Position numbers and translations under genes: made by a program. Under the pieces are notes generated by a model, which was given only the letters and a program-made list of their open reading frames with translations, was not told where the DNA came from and made no database searches. Below are positions 1-5,058 of a DNA stretch of 5,058 bases, piece by piece; the stretch's first letter is position 1; each line of letters starts with the position of its first letter. Source of the DNA: Vitreoscilla sp. (GTDB taxonomy: Bacteria; Pseudomonadota; Gammaproteobacteria; Burkholderiales; Burkholderiaceae); contig JACMOG010000966.1 in the NCBI GenBank assembly GCA_014378125.1, positions 1-5,058 of the forward strand, in the 5' to 3' direction.

Positions 1-464
1 GGCTCCGCCCCGTGGCAGCCCTGCACGGCCCGTCGCGCCGTGCGATGCAGGCCGGCGGCCCCGCGGCGCCCCGAGGCGATGCGCGAGACCGGCGCTCCGG
101 CAGAGGACGCCCGGGCGCGCTGGCCGTCGTCCACCGGCACGGGCGCGCGGCCCGGGTATGCCTCGCTGTCGTTGCGCCCGGCGATCCAGCGCGAACGCAC
201 GGTCTCCAGGCCGCGCCGCAGGTCGATCAGCGCGGTCGGGTCGGTGTACGGGCCCGAGGTGTCGTAGACGGTGACCTTCTCGCCGTTGGTGAGCGCGATC
301 TCGCGCATCGGCACGCTGACGCCCGGCTGCAGGCCCTGCACGCGCACCTTGCGCGACGCGGGCAACGGCTGGCGGGAGGTGGACGCGGCATGGCCGCCAT
401 CCGTGGCGGGGGGCTGCGGGTCGGTCTGCGCGGGAGGGGCGTGCGGAACGGAAGGCAAGGTCAT
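1..464 (-). CDS. thiC: Phosphomethylpyrimidine synthase ThiC, N-terminal part (cut by window edge)
   Basis: ThiC is a cytosolic radical-SAM [4Fe-4S] enzyme that converts aminoimidazole ribotide to hydroxymethylpyrimidine phosphate, the pyrimidine half of thiamin. Only the first 154 codons are here, so the cluster-binding C-terminus lies outside. Residues 1-32 are a low-complexity Pro/Ala-rich leader, as is usual for this protein. The recognisable family signature follows: LPASRKVRVQG (34-44), VPMREIAL (51-58), VTVYDTSGPYTDP (64-76), then RRGL and RSRWI, and GRAPVPVDDG (105-114). The start ATG (462-464) is preceded by CCGGAG with suitable spacing. An upstream TPP riboswitch independently supports the identity. 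From about residue 115 to the window edge the match weakens. AAGLHRTARRA (136-146) still resembles the family, but the segment before the expected NVTQMHYAR motif reads GCHGAE. The frame stays open to the edge, so this may be sequence error or divergence rather than a broken gene. Confidence 0.9.
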   Translation of the reverse strand, partial: MTLPSVPHAPPAQTDPQPPATDGGHAASTSRQPLPASRKVRVQGLQPGVSVPMREIALTNGEKVTVYDTSGPYTDPTALIDLRRGLETVRSRWIAGRNDSEAYPGRAPVPVDDGQRARASSAGAPVSRIASGRRGAAGLHRTARRAVQGCHGAE

Positions 465-560
465 CGGGGCTCCGGTCAAAGGGAAGACGCTTTGCTCCGG
501 ACGGTGCTCCGACCTTGTGCGGGCACGCCTGGACGGCGATGCCCCCGCGGGCCTGTGCAG
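465..560 (-). promoter_or_regulatory. thiC leader / presumed riboswitch expression platform with Shine-Dalgarno
   Basis: This stretch lies between the TPP aptamer and the thiC start codon. It holds the likely Shine-Dalgarno, GGAG within CCGGAGC (minus, 475-469), just upstream of ATG 464. A second copy of CCGGAGC lies at 500-494 and another GGAGC at 510-506. Both CCGGAGC copies are exactly complementary to GCTCCGG (661-655) at the 5' side of the aptamer. A short GCCC/GGGC hairpin is possible near 541-553. I see no GC stem followed by a T-run, so control is more likely at translation than by intrinsic termination. That is inference. Confidence 0.5.
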
Positions 561-663
561 CTCTCCTTACGCCGGTACTAGCCGGTTCAAGTTCTCGGGT
601 TCGACCTGGTTCACCCATCCATTGGTCGTCTCAGCATCTCTTGTCGGATGCACCCCGGAGCAG
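561..663 (-). ncRNA. TPP riboswitch aptamer (THI element) upstream of thiC
   Basis: It binds thiamin pyrophosphate and lowers expression of the downstream thiamin gene when the cofactor is abundant. Read on the minus strand, the conserved parts occur in order. P1 5' strand CTCC is followed by GGGGTGC (about 660-650). P2 pairs GCATC (651-647) with GATGC (638-634) and runs into the invariant CTGAGA (634-629). P3 pairs CGACC (628-624) with GGTCG (606-602). The 3' half contains CTTGAACCGG, a CCGG/CCGG stem around TAGTA (585-572), then GCGTAAGGAG (572-563), which closes P1. These are the pyrimidine- and pyrophosphate-sensing helices of the class. The element sits about 100 nt before the thiC ATG, the usual arrangement. 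The boundaries are good to a few bases. Confidence 0.95.
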
Positions 664-668
664 AGCTG

Positions 669-696
669 AGTTTACGACGTGACCGCGTCTCTGCAA
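669..696 (-). promoter_or_regulatory. Candidate sigma70 promoter for the thiC riboswitch transcript
   Basis: On the minus strand TTGCAG (696-691) and TAAACT (674-669) are separated by 16 bp. The -10 matches TATAAT at four positions; the -35 keeps only the leading TTG. A start about seven bases downstream would fall near 662, at the 5' side of aptamer helix P1, which is where a riboswitch transcript should begin. Position is the main argument; the sequence match alone is weak. Confidence 0.45.
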
Positions 697-752
697 TGAC
701 TATTTCAGGGTATCGATAGACACGGGACGGGGTATCGAAATAGTCAGACTAT
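697..752. repeat. Nested inverted and direct repeats upstream of the thiC promoter (operator-like)
   Basis: A perfect 10-bp inverted repeat, TGACTATTTC (697-706) and GAAATAGTCA (737-746), encloses a 30-bp spacer. Within it GGGTATCGA occurs twice in direct orientation, at 708-716 and 730-738, 22 bp apart or about two helical turns. A third element, ATAGTCAGACTAT (740-752), is a 13-bp palindrome sharing the same GACTAT half-site. TATCGATA (711-718) is itself palindromic. The block is clearly less GC-rich than its surroundings and ends directly beside the candidate thiC -35 box. It could bind a regulator, or be a remnant of a small palindromic element. There is no T-run to make it a convincing terminator for the upstream minus-strand gene. 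Confidence 0.6.
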
Positions 753-791
753 CGCGCCGTCGGCTGCAGTGACCGGTGTGCCGCCGCGGGC

Positions 792-1289
792 CTACGGCCG
801 TCCCGTGAAAGCCGCGTCGTAGGCGCCGGCCGAGAAGCCGTCCAGCGTGTGCCCGTCCACCACCAGCACCGGCACGCCGCCGCCGCCGCCGCTGGCCTGG
901 GCCAGCGCGGCGGTGCCGCCGGGGGCGTCGATGTCGACGTTGGTGTAGGCCACGCCATGGCCTACCAGCCACGCCTTGGCCTGCTTGCAGTAGCCGCACC
1001 AGACCGCCGAATAGAGCGTGACGCCCTTGCCGGCGCCCGCCACCGGCGCGCCGGCGGGGTGGGTCTTGCGGAACTGCTCCATGTACGAGGCCGCCGGGGC
1101 CGGCAGCGCGCTGCTGGCCAGCTCGAACTTCATCGTCTTCTGCAGCTTGCCCGCGGTGGGCGGCTGGTCGCTGTAGACGATCCTGCCATCCGGGCCGACC
1201 GACTTGTAGACCGTCTGCGCGGGCACGCCCACGCTGGCCGCGAGGGCGCAGGCCAGCAACAGGGCACGGGATCGACCGGGATGGTTCAT
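792..1289 (-). CDS. Exported DUF4124 / glutaredoxin-domain protein
   Basis: This 165-residue protein is probably a periplasmic thiol-disulfide protein; its partner is unknown. Residues 1-24 form a signal peptide: basic N-terminus, hydrophobic LLLACALAASVGV, and a likely cleavage after VPA before QTVYK. Residues 25-44 (VYKSVGPDGRIVYSDQPP) match the DUF4124 domain common in exported betaproteobacterial proteins. After a linker, residues 89-163 form a glutaredoxin/thioredoxin fold with YSAVWCGYCKQA (active-site Cys98 and Cys101), the VDID strand (118-121) and GVPVLVVDG with the expected cis-Pro at 140. The loop before the cis-Pro is unusually glycine-rich (GGGGG). I chose the ATG at 1287-1289 because GGAG lies six bases upstream and the signal peptide then starts cleanly. 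An in-frame ATG at 1316 overlaps the likely -10 box and would add nine unlikely residues. It is divergent from the transporter gene and on the thiC strand. Confidence 0.88.
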   Translation of the reverse strand: MNHPGRSRALLLACALAASVGVPAQTVYKSVGPDGRIVYSDQPPTAGKLQKTMKFELASSALPAPAASYMEQFRKTHPAGAPVAGAGKGVTLYSAVWCGYCKQAKAWLVGHGVAYTNVDIDAPGGTAALAQASGGGGGVPVLVVDGHTLDGFSAGAYDAAFTGRP

Positions 1290-1342
1290 GGAAGGCTCCG
1301 AAGGCCTGTGGATCATAGCGAGACTGCGTCGACAATGGCCGC
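1290..1342. promoter_or_regulatory. Compact divergent promoter region
   Basis: Only 53 bp separate the two divergent start codons. On the minus strand TATGAT (1317-1312) is a five-of-six -10 box for the glutaredoxin-like gene. It would give a leader of about 16 nt carrying GGAG. A TTG-containing -35 lies only about 12 bp away, so the -35 is uncertain. For the plus-strand transporter I see no good promoter hexamers and no clear Shine-Dalgarno. Confidence 0.4.
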
Positions 1343-2599
1343 ATGGCCTCGACTCTTCCGCCGACCCCGCCGCCTGCCGTCCGCCATCCGTACTGGATCC
1401 TCGCCTCCGTGTGCCTGCTGGGCCTCATGAGCACCATCGGCGTGTCGATGCCGTACCCCATCCTCGCGCCCATCTTCGTCAGCGGCCCGGTGGACGCGTT
1501 CACGCACTTCGGCGGCCTGCCGCCCTCCGTGCTGATGGGCATGGCGCTGGCGGCCAATCCGCTGGGCATCCTGATCGGCAGCCTGGTGTCCGGACCGCTG
1601 TCCGACCGCCATGGACGCCGGCTGGTGCTGGCCGTCACGCTGGTGGCCACGATGGCGGGCCACCTGCTCACCGCCGCGGCGCTGGTGGCGCGCAACTACC
1701 CGCTGTTCGTGCTGGCCCGCTTCGCCACGGGCCTGGTGGAGAGCAACACCGCGGTGGCGCGCGCGATGCTGGCCGACCTGCACGCGCAGATCGACCGCAC
1801 CCGCGCGTTCGCGCTGCTCAACGCCTGCATGTACGCCGGCTGGCTGCTGGGCCCGCTGGTGGGCGGGCTCACGCTGCCGCTGGGCGAGGCGGTGCCCTTC
1901 GTGCTGGCCGCGGCCATGACGCTGCCCTGCGTGGCCATCCTGTTCCTCGGGCTGCCCTCCGCGTCGGCGCGCACGGGCGTGGCGCCGCCGCGCCGCAACG
2001 TGCTGGCGCTGCTGCGCGCCGACCGCGCGCTGGCCACGATGTTCGGCCTGCAACTGGCCTACACGCTGGCGCTCAACACGCTCTACGAGTTCTCGCCGCT
2101 GTGGATGCTGCAGAACGCCGGCTTCGGCAGCCGGGGCATCGCGCTGGTGACCGCGGGCCAGTGCGGGATGATGACGCTCACCAGCGTGTTGGCCGGGCGC
2201 TTCGGCGGTACGCGCGGGCATCCGCTGCGGCGCGCGTCCACGTGGGCGCTGGTGGCCGCCGGCTGCCTGAGCCTGATGGCGGTGCTGCCGGGCCACCTGG
2301 GCATCTTCGTGATCGTGGCCATGGGCTTTCCCACCGCGATGTACAACGCGGTGATGCCGGCGTGGATGTCGGAGCGCTTCGCCGAGCACGGGCAGGGCCG
2401 CGTCATGGGCTTGCTGTCGACGATCTTCTGCGTGTCCAACGTGGCGGTGGCGCTGGCCGGCGGCTGGATCGCGCTGCTGTCCACCCGCTGGATCATGGCG
2501 CTCGGCGGCGTCGCCGCGGTGGCCTCGGCCTTGTGGTTGCTGCGGCTGGCGCGCACGGAGGCCGCCCGCCCGATGACCGCCCTGTCGGTGTCCGGGTAG
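1343..2599 (+). CDS. Major facilitator superfamily transporter (DHA1-like, probable drug/proton antiporter)
   Basis: A 418-residue inner-membrane protein of normal length for a 12-TM MFS carrier. A short Pro-rich N-terminus leads into TM1 (about 18-46). Motif A is present between TM2 and TM3 as GPLSDRHGRR (84-93). TM4 carries LARFATGLVESNTAVARA (124-141) with the usual Arg. The end of TM5 carries GWLLGPLVGG (166-175), which fits antiporter motif C and favours proton-coupled export over uptake. A cytoplasmic loop (about 206-230, Arg-rich) separates the two halves, and GRFGGTRGHPLRR (285-297) is the degenerate second motif A. The C-terminal half shows further TMs, including one ending GWIALL. 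The substrate cannot be predicted. The start at 1343 is the only candidate that keeps TM1, since an in-frame stop lies at 1316-1318; it lacks a clear Shine-Dalgarno. No terminator is visible after the stop, and 95 bp separate it from the next gene on the same strand. Confidence 0.9.
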   Translation: MASTLPPTPPPAVRHPYWILASVCLLGLMSTIGVSMPYPILAPIFVSGPVDAFTHFGGLPPSVLMGMALAANPLGILIGSLVSGPLSDRHGRRLVLAVTLVATMAGHLLTAAALVARNYPLFVLARFATGLVESNTAVARAMLADLHAQIDRTRAFALLNACMYAGWLLGPLVGGLTLPLGEAVPFVLAAAMTLPCVAILFLGLPSASARTGVAPPRRNVLALLRADRALATMFGLQLAYTLALNTLYEFSPLWMLQNAGFGSRGIALVTAGQCGMMTLTSVLAGRFGGTRGHPLRRASTWALVAAGCLSLMAVLPGHLGIFVIVAMGFPTAMYNAVMPAWMSERFAEHGQGRVMGLLSTIFCVSNVAVALAGGWIALLSTRWIMALGGVAAVASALWLLRLARTEAARPMTALSVSG

Positions 2600-2694
2600 C
2601 TGCGGGCGCGCACGCCGATTGCCGAGCTGAATCCGGATCGCACGCGGGATCGTATCCATAGTGAGCACGAACCGCAGCCATTCGAGGAGTCTCC
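2600..2694 (+). promoter_or_regulatory. Upstream region of the methyltransferase operon with GGATCG direct repeat and strong RBS
   Basis: This 95-bp gap follows the transporter stop. A strong Shine-Dalgarno, GAGGAG (2684-2689), sits five bases before the methyltransferase ATG and fixes that start. Upstream, GGATCG is repeated directly at 2635-2640 and 2647-2652 (12-bp period), beside the palindrome ATCCGGAT (2631-2638) and followed by GTATCC. CATAGT (2657-2662) could be a -10, but no matching sigma70 -35 lies at the right distance. An alternative sigma factor or read-through from the transporter gene is possible. I see no intrinsic terminator. Confidence 0.35.
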
Positions 2695-3741
2695 ATGTCG
2701 CCTACCACCGCCCGCGCCTTCGGCTGGGTCGAACAAGGCCTGGTGCCGGACCGCGTCGTCCGGCTGGGCATCCGCCGCCTCCTCAAGGAGCGCCTGGCCG
2801 AGTTGCGCGTCGACGACGCCGAGGTCGCCGAGGAGGCCAACCAGGCCTTCATCGACGGGATGCGGCGCGCGCCGATCGCGCTGGTGCCCGAGAAGGCCAA
2901 CGAACAGCACTACGAGGTGCCGGCCGAATTCTTCGCCAGCGTGCTGGGCCCGCATCGCAAGTACAGTAGCTGCCACTGGGGCCCGGGCGTGGAGACGCTG
3001 GCGCAGGCCGAGGCCGAGGCGTTGCGCGTCACCTGCGAGCGCGCCGGCCTGGTCGACGGCCAGGACGTGCTGGAGCTCGGCTGCGGCTGGGGCTCGTTGA
3101 GCCTGTGGATGGCCGACCACTACCGCGGGAGCCGCATCACCGCGGTGTCCAACTCGCACTCACAGCGCCGTCATATCGAGCGCGAGGCCAAGGCCCGCGG
3201 CCTCGCGAACCTGCAGGTGATCACCCGCGACGTCAACGAGTTCGAGACCGAAGCCGGCCACTACGACCGCGTGGTGTCGGTGGAGATGTTCGAGCACCTG
3301 CGCAACTGGCCGCACATCTTCGCGCGCGTGGCCGGCTGGCTGAAGGCCGACGGCCACTTCTTCATGCACGTGTTCGCGCACCGCGGCGCGCCTTACGAGT
3401 TCGTCGAGCGCGACGAGACCGACTGGATGAGCCGCCACTTCTTCTCGGGCGGCATGATGCCCGGCGACGACCTGGCGCTGAACTTCCAGGACGACCTGCG
3501 CCTGGCGCGGCGCTGGCGCTGGGACGGCACGCACTACCAGAAGACCTCCGAGGCCTGGCTGCGCAACATGGACGACGCGCGCGACGAACTGATGCCGATG
3601 ATGACCGCCACCTACGGCGCCGCGGCCGACGTGTGGTGGCAGCGCTGGCGCCTGTTCTTCATGTCGGGGGCCGGGCTGTTCGGCCACGACGGCGGGCAGC
3701 AGTGGTGGGTGAGCCACTACCTGTTCTCGAAGCGCGCGTGA
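2695..3741 (+). CDS. SAM-dependent methyltransferase, CFA-synthase superfamily, coclaurine N-methyltransferase-like
   Basis: A soluble 348-residue methyltransferase of the family usually named cyclopropane-fatty-acyl-phospholipid synthase. The SAM-binding core starts with VLELGCGWGSL (125-135), continues through ITAVSNSHSQ (148-157), the acidic RDVNEFE (178-184) and YDRVVSVEMFEHLRNW (190-205). The superfamily Cys is in YSSCHW (90-95), and a conserved His is in FFMHVFAH (222-229). From memory, the overall pattern follows plant coclaurine/pavine N-methyltransferases more closely than E. coli Cfa. Examples are GLVPD near the N-terminus, FFSGGMMP (249-256), NFQDDL (263-268), HYQKTSEAWLRNMD (280-293) and a C-terminus of the form FG-x4-Q-WW-S-H-LFSK. 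The E. coli bicarbonate-site Tyr (AWY) appears as Leu289 (AWL). The substrate is therefore open: unsaturated phospholipid acyl chains, another lipid, or an amine. It is the first gene of an overlapping cluster with two membrane proteins, and GAGGAG supports the start. Confidence 0.9.
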   Translation: MSPTTARAFGWVEQGLVPDRVVRLGIRRLLKERLAELRVDDAEVAEEANQAFIDGMRRAPIALVPEKANEQHYEVPAEFFASVLGPHRKYSSCHWGPGVETLAQAEAEALRVTCERAGLVDGQDVLELGCGWGSLSLWMADHYRGSRITAVSNSHSQRRHIEREAKARGLANLQVITRDVNEFETEAGHYDRVVSVEMFEHLRNWPHIFARVAGWLKADGHFFMHVFAHRGAPYEFVERDETDWMSRHFFSGGMMPGDDLALNFQDDLRLARRWRWDGTHYQKTSEAWLRNMDDARDELMPMMTATYGAAADVWWQRWRLFFMSGAGLFGHDGGQQWWVSHYLFSKRA

Positions 3742-4349
3742 ACCTCGCGCACGCGTCGCCGCCCACGGTCGCGCCCCCGCACGACGCGGGCGGGCCATCG
3801 CGCACGCGCCAGCTCGTCAATTTCGTGGTCTTCGAGGCCGCGTGGTTCGCCTGCATCGTGGGCGTGGCGCGCGGCGAGCCGGGCTGGGGCACGCTGGTCG
3901 TGATCGCGGCGATCCTGTGGCACGTGGCCGTCTCGGCGCGGCCGTCCACCGAGCTTGCGCTGGTGGGCCTGCTCGCGGCCATCGGCCTGGTGGCGGAGTC
4001 GGCGGTGGTCTCGCAGGGCCACGTCGTCTACCCCAACGGCCAGCCGCTGGCCTGGGTGGCGCCATACTGGATGGTGGCGCTGTGGGCCGAGTTCGCCATC
4101 GCGCTGAACGTGACGTTGCGGTGGCTCAAGCGCCGGCCGGTGCTGGCCGGCGTGCTGGGCGCCGTCTTCGGGCCGCTTTCCTTCATGGGGGGCGTGCGGC
4201 TGGGTGCGGCGCGCTTCGTCGACGAGCCGGCGGCGCTCGTCACGCTGGCCGTCATGTGGGCGGTGTTGATGCCGCTGGTGATGTGGCTGTCCGATCGTCT
4301 CGACGGCGTGGCCGCCGTGCCGTCTTCTTCCGGGAACCCCGATGCCTGA
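3738..4349 (+). CDS. DUF2878 family inner-membrane protein
   Basis: A 203-residue hydrophobic protein of unknown biochemical function. I propose the GTG at 3738-3740, which overlaps the methyltransferase stop in a GTGA junction and so implies translational coupling; the Shine-Dalgarno is weak (GAAG). After a Pro/Ala-rich cytoplasmic tail (1-24) come several TM helices, roughly at 26-43, 50-67, 72-91, 106-128, 136-156 and 165-185. DUF2878-type features are the first helix [15 protein letters not shown] (28-42), [23 protein letters not shown] (108-130, quoted in part: APYWMVALW and LNVTLRWL), and [13 protein letters not shown] (145-157). The polar residues in these helices (Asn28, Glu118, Asn124, Arg128) are unusual for a simple membrane anchor and could line a lipid or ligand site; that is inference. 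Such proteins are commonly found beside CFA-like methyltransferases and DUF1295 proteins, as here. Confidence 0.85.
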   Translation: MNLAHASPPTVAPPHDAGGPSRTRQLVNFVVFEAAWFACIVGVARGEPGWGTLVVIAAILWHVAVSARPSTELALVGLLAAIGLVAESAVVSQGHVVYPNGQPLAWVAPYWMVALWAEFAIALNVTLRWLKRRPVLAGVLGAVFGPLSFMGGVRLGAARFVDEPAALVTLAVMWAVLMPLVMWLSDRLDGVAAVPSSSGNPDA

Positions 4350-5058
4350 TCTCGATTCGTTGTTGCACGTCGCCCTGGGCGGGTTGGTGCCGATCGCCGT
4401 GCTGGCGTTGCTCACCTGGGCCGCCAGCGTGGTGCGGCACGACGCCAGCCTCGTCGACCGCATGTGGTCGCTGATGATCGCCGCCCCGATGGCCGCCTAC
4501 GCGATGCAGTCGGGATGGACCAGCCCGCGCGCCATCGCGGTGATCGTGCTGGTGGCGGCGTGGGGCGTGCGGCTGGCGGCCTACATCACGTGGCGCAACT
4601 GGGGGCACGGCGAGGATCGCCGCTACCAGGAGATCCGCAAGCGCAACGAGCCGAACTTCGCGTTCAAGAGCCTCTACCTGGTGTTCGCGTTGCAGATGGT
4701 GCTCGCGTGGATCGTGTCGGCGCCCACGCTGGCGGCGCTGGTGGGCGACCGCGCGTTCGGCGTGCTGGATGTTCTCGGCATCGCTGCGGCGCTGGTCGGC
4801 TTCCTGTTCGAGGCCGTCGGCGACGCGCAGATGGCCGCCTTCAAGGGCGATCCCGCCAACAAGGGCCAGGTGATGGACCGCGGCCTGTGGCGCTGGGCTC
4901 GGCATCCGAACTACTTCGGGGAGTGCTTGTTCTGGTGGGGCATCTGGGCGGTCGCGCTCGGCGCCGGCGGCCTGGCCCCGGCGTGGGCTGTGCTGTCGCC
5001 CGTGCTGATGACGCTGCTCCTGTTGAAGATGTCCGGCGTGGGGCTGCTGGAAAAGGAC
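4342..5058 (+). CDS. DUF1295 membrane protein (steroid 5-alpha-reductase-like), C-terminus cut by window edge
   Basis: A polytopic membrane protein of the DUF1295 family, in the same broad superfamily as steroid 5-alpha-reductases and isoprenylcysteine methyltransferases. NADPH-dependent reduction of a lipid double bond is a plausible activity, but unproven. The visible 239 residues contain VDRMWSL (38-44), [26 protein letters not shown] (74-99, quoted only by its ends: WGVRL, RRYQEIR), [20 protein letters not shown] (156-175), [14 protein letters not shown] (181-194) and SGVGLLEKD (231-239). The RHPNYFGE and SGV-LLEKD blocks are the family hallmarks and probably bind cofactor. About 20-30 residues should be missing at the end, compared with the usual ~260-270. 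The ATG at 4342 overlaps the DUF2878 stop by 8 bp, with GGGA six bases upstream, so it is translationally coupled as the third gene of the operon. Confidence 0.9.
   Translation, partial: MPDLDSLLHVALGGLVPIAVLALLTWAASVVRHDASLVDRMWSLMIAAPMAAYAMQSGWTSPRAIAVIVLVAAWGVRLAAYITWRNWGHGEDRRYQEIRKRNEPNFAFKSLYLVFALQMVLAWIVSAPTLAALVGDRAFGVLDVLGIAAALVGFLFEAVGDAQMAAFKGDPANKGQVMDRGLWRWARHPNYFGECLFWWGIWAVALGAGGLAPAWAVLSPVLMTLLLLKMSGVGLLEKD

Noticed and set aside
12..669. Plus-strand open frames over the thiC 5' end and riboswitch
   Set aside because: The minus strand carries conserved ThiC motifs and a full TPP aptamer, so the plus-strand frames are antisense shadows.
697..746. Inverted repeat as an intrinsic terminator for the glutaredoxin-like gene
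   Set aside because: The loop would be 30 nt, the stem is AT-rich and no T-run follows on the minus strand. An operator-like or repeat-element reading fits better.
700..1695. 331-codon minus-strand open frame spanning the glutaredoxin-like gene and the transporter 5' end
   Set aside because: It is out of frame with both recognisable proteins, low-complexity, and crosses a divergent promoter region. It is a shadow frame.
1288..2661. Long open frames of about 450 codons on both strands over the transporter gene
   Set aside because: Their translations are Arg/Ala/Gly/His-rich with no domain pattern, as expected of off-frame reading in very GC-rich DNA. The 1343-2599 frame has clear MFS motifs and TM helices.
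2083..3159. 358-codon minus-strand open frame antisense to the transporter and methyltransferase
   Set aside because: No recognisable domain, biased composition, and it lies opposite two well-supported genes.
3105..3737. Upstream extension of the DUF2878 frame into the methyltransferase gene
   Set aside because: The frame is open but its translation there is Arg-rich nonsense overlapping conserved methyltransferase motifs. The GTG overlapping the methyltransferase stop is the sensible start.
1..5058. CRISPR array, tRNA, rRNA, insertion sequence or phage genes
   Set aside because: No regularly spaced repeats, no tRNA cloverleaf or rRNA sequence, and no transposase or phage motifs were seen.

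Overview
The window is very GC-rich (roughly 70 %, my estimate), densely coded DNA with strong G/C third-position bias. The ThiC leader peptide region, the TPP aptamer and the other gene families fit a betaproteobacterium of the Burkholderiales (Rubrivivax/Leptothrix/Caldimonas-like). That placement is inference from family resemblance, not a database result.

Left part, minus strand (1-1289). The window opens inside the 5' end of thiC (minus, start codon at 464). A well-formed TPP riboswitch (561-663) and a plausible sigma70 promoter (669-696) precede it. Upstream of that promoter is an AT-richer block of nested inverted and direct repeats (697-752). Next on the same strand is a small exported protein with a DUF4124 N-terminus and a CGYC glutaredoxin domain (792-1289). 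The first ~120 bases of the window match ThiC less well than the rest, in a way that suggests edge-of-contig base errors.

Middle, plus strand (1343-2599). A 53-bp divergent intergenic region separates the glutaredoxin-like gene from a 12-TM major facilitator transporter with motif A and an antiporter-type motif C.

Right part, plus strand (2695-5058). Three tightly overlapping genes form an apparent operon: a SAM-dependent methyltransferase of the cyclopropane-fatty-acid-synthase superfamily, a small DUF2878 membrane protein, and a DUF1295 membrane protein (steroid 5-alpha-reductase-like fold) that runs off the end. The methyltransferase resembles plant coclaurine-type N-methyltransferases more than E. 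coli Cfa and appears to lack one residue of the Cfa bicarbonate site. The gene set looks like a lipid-modification module: a soluble methyltransferase acting with two membrane proteins, one a putative NADPH-dependent reductase. The substrate cannot be read from the sequence. This operon is the most likely place in the window for undescribed biochemistry.
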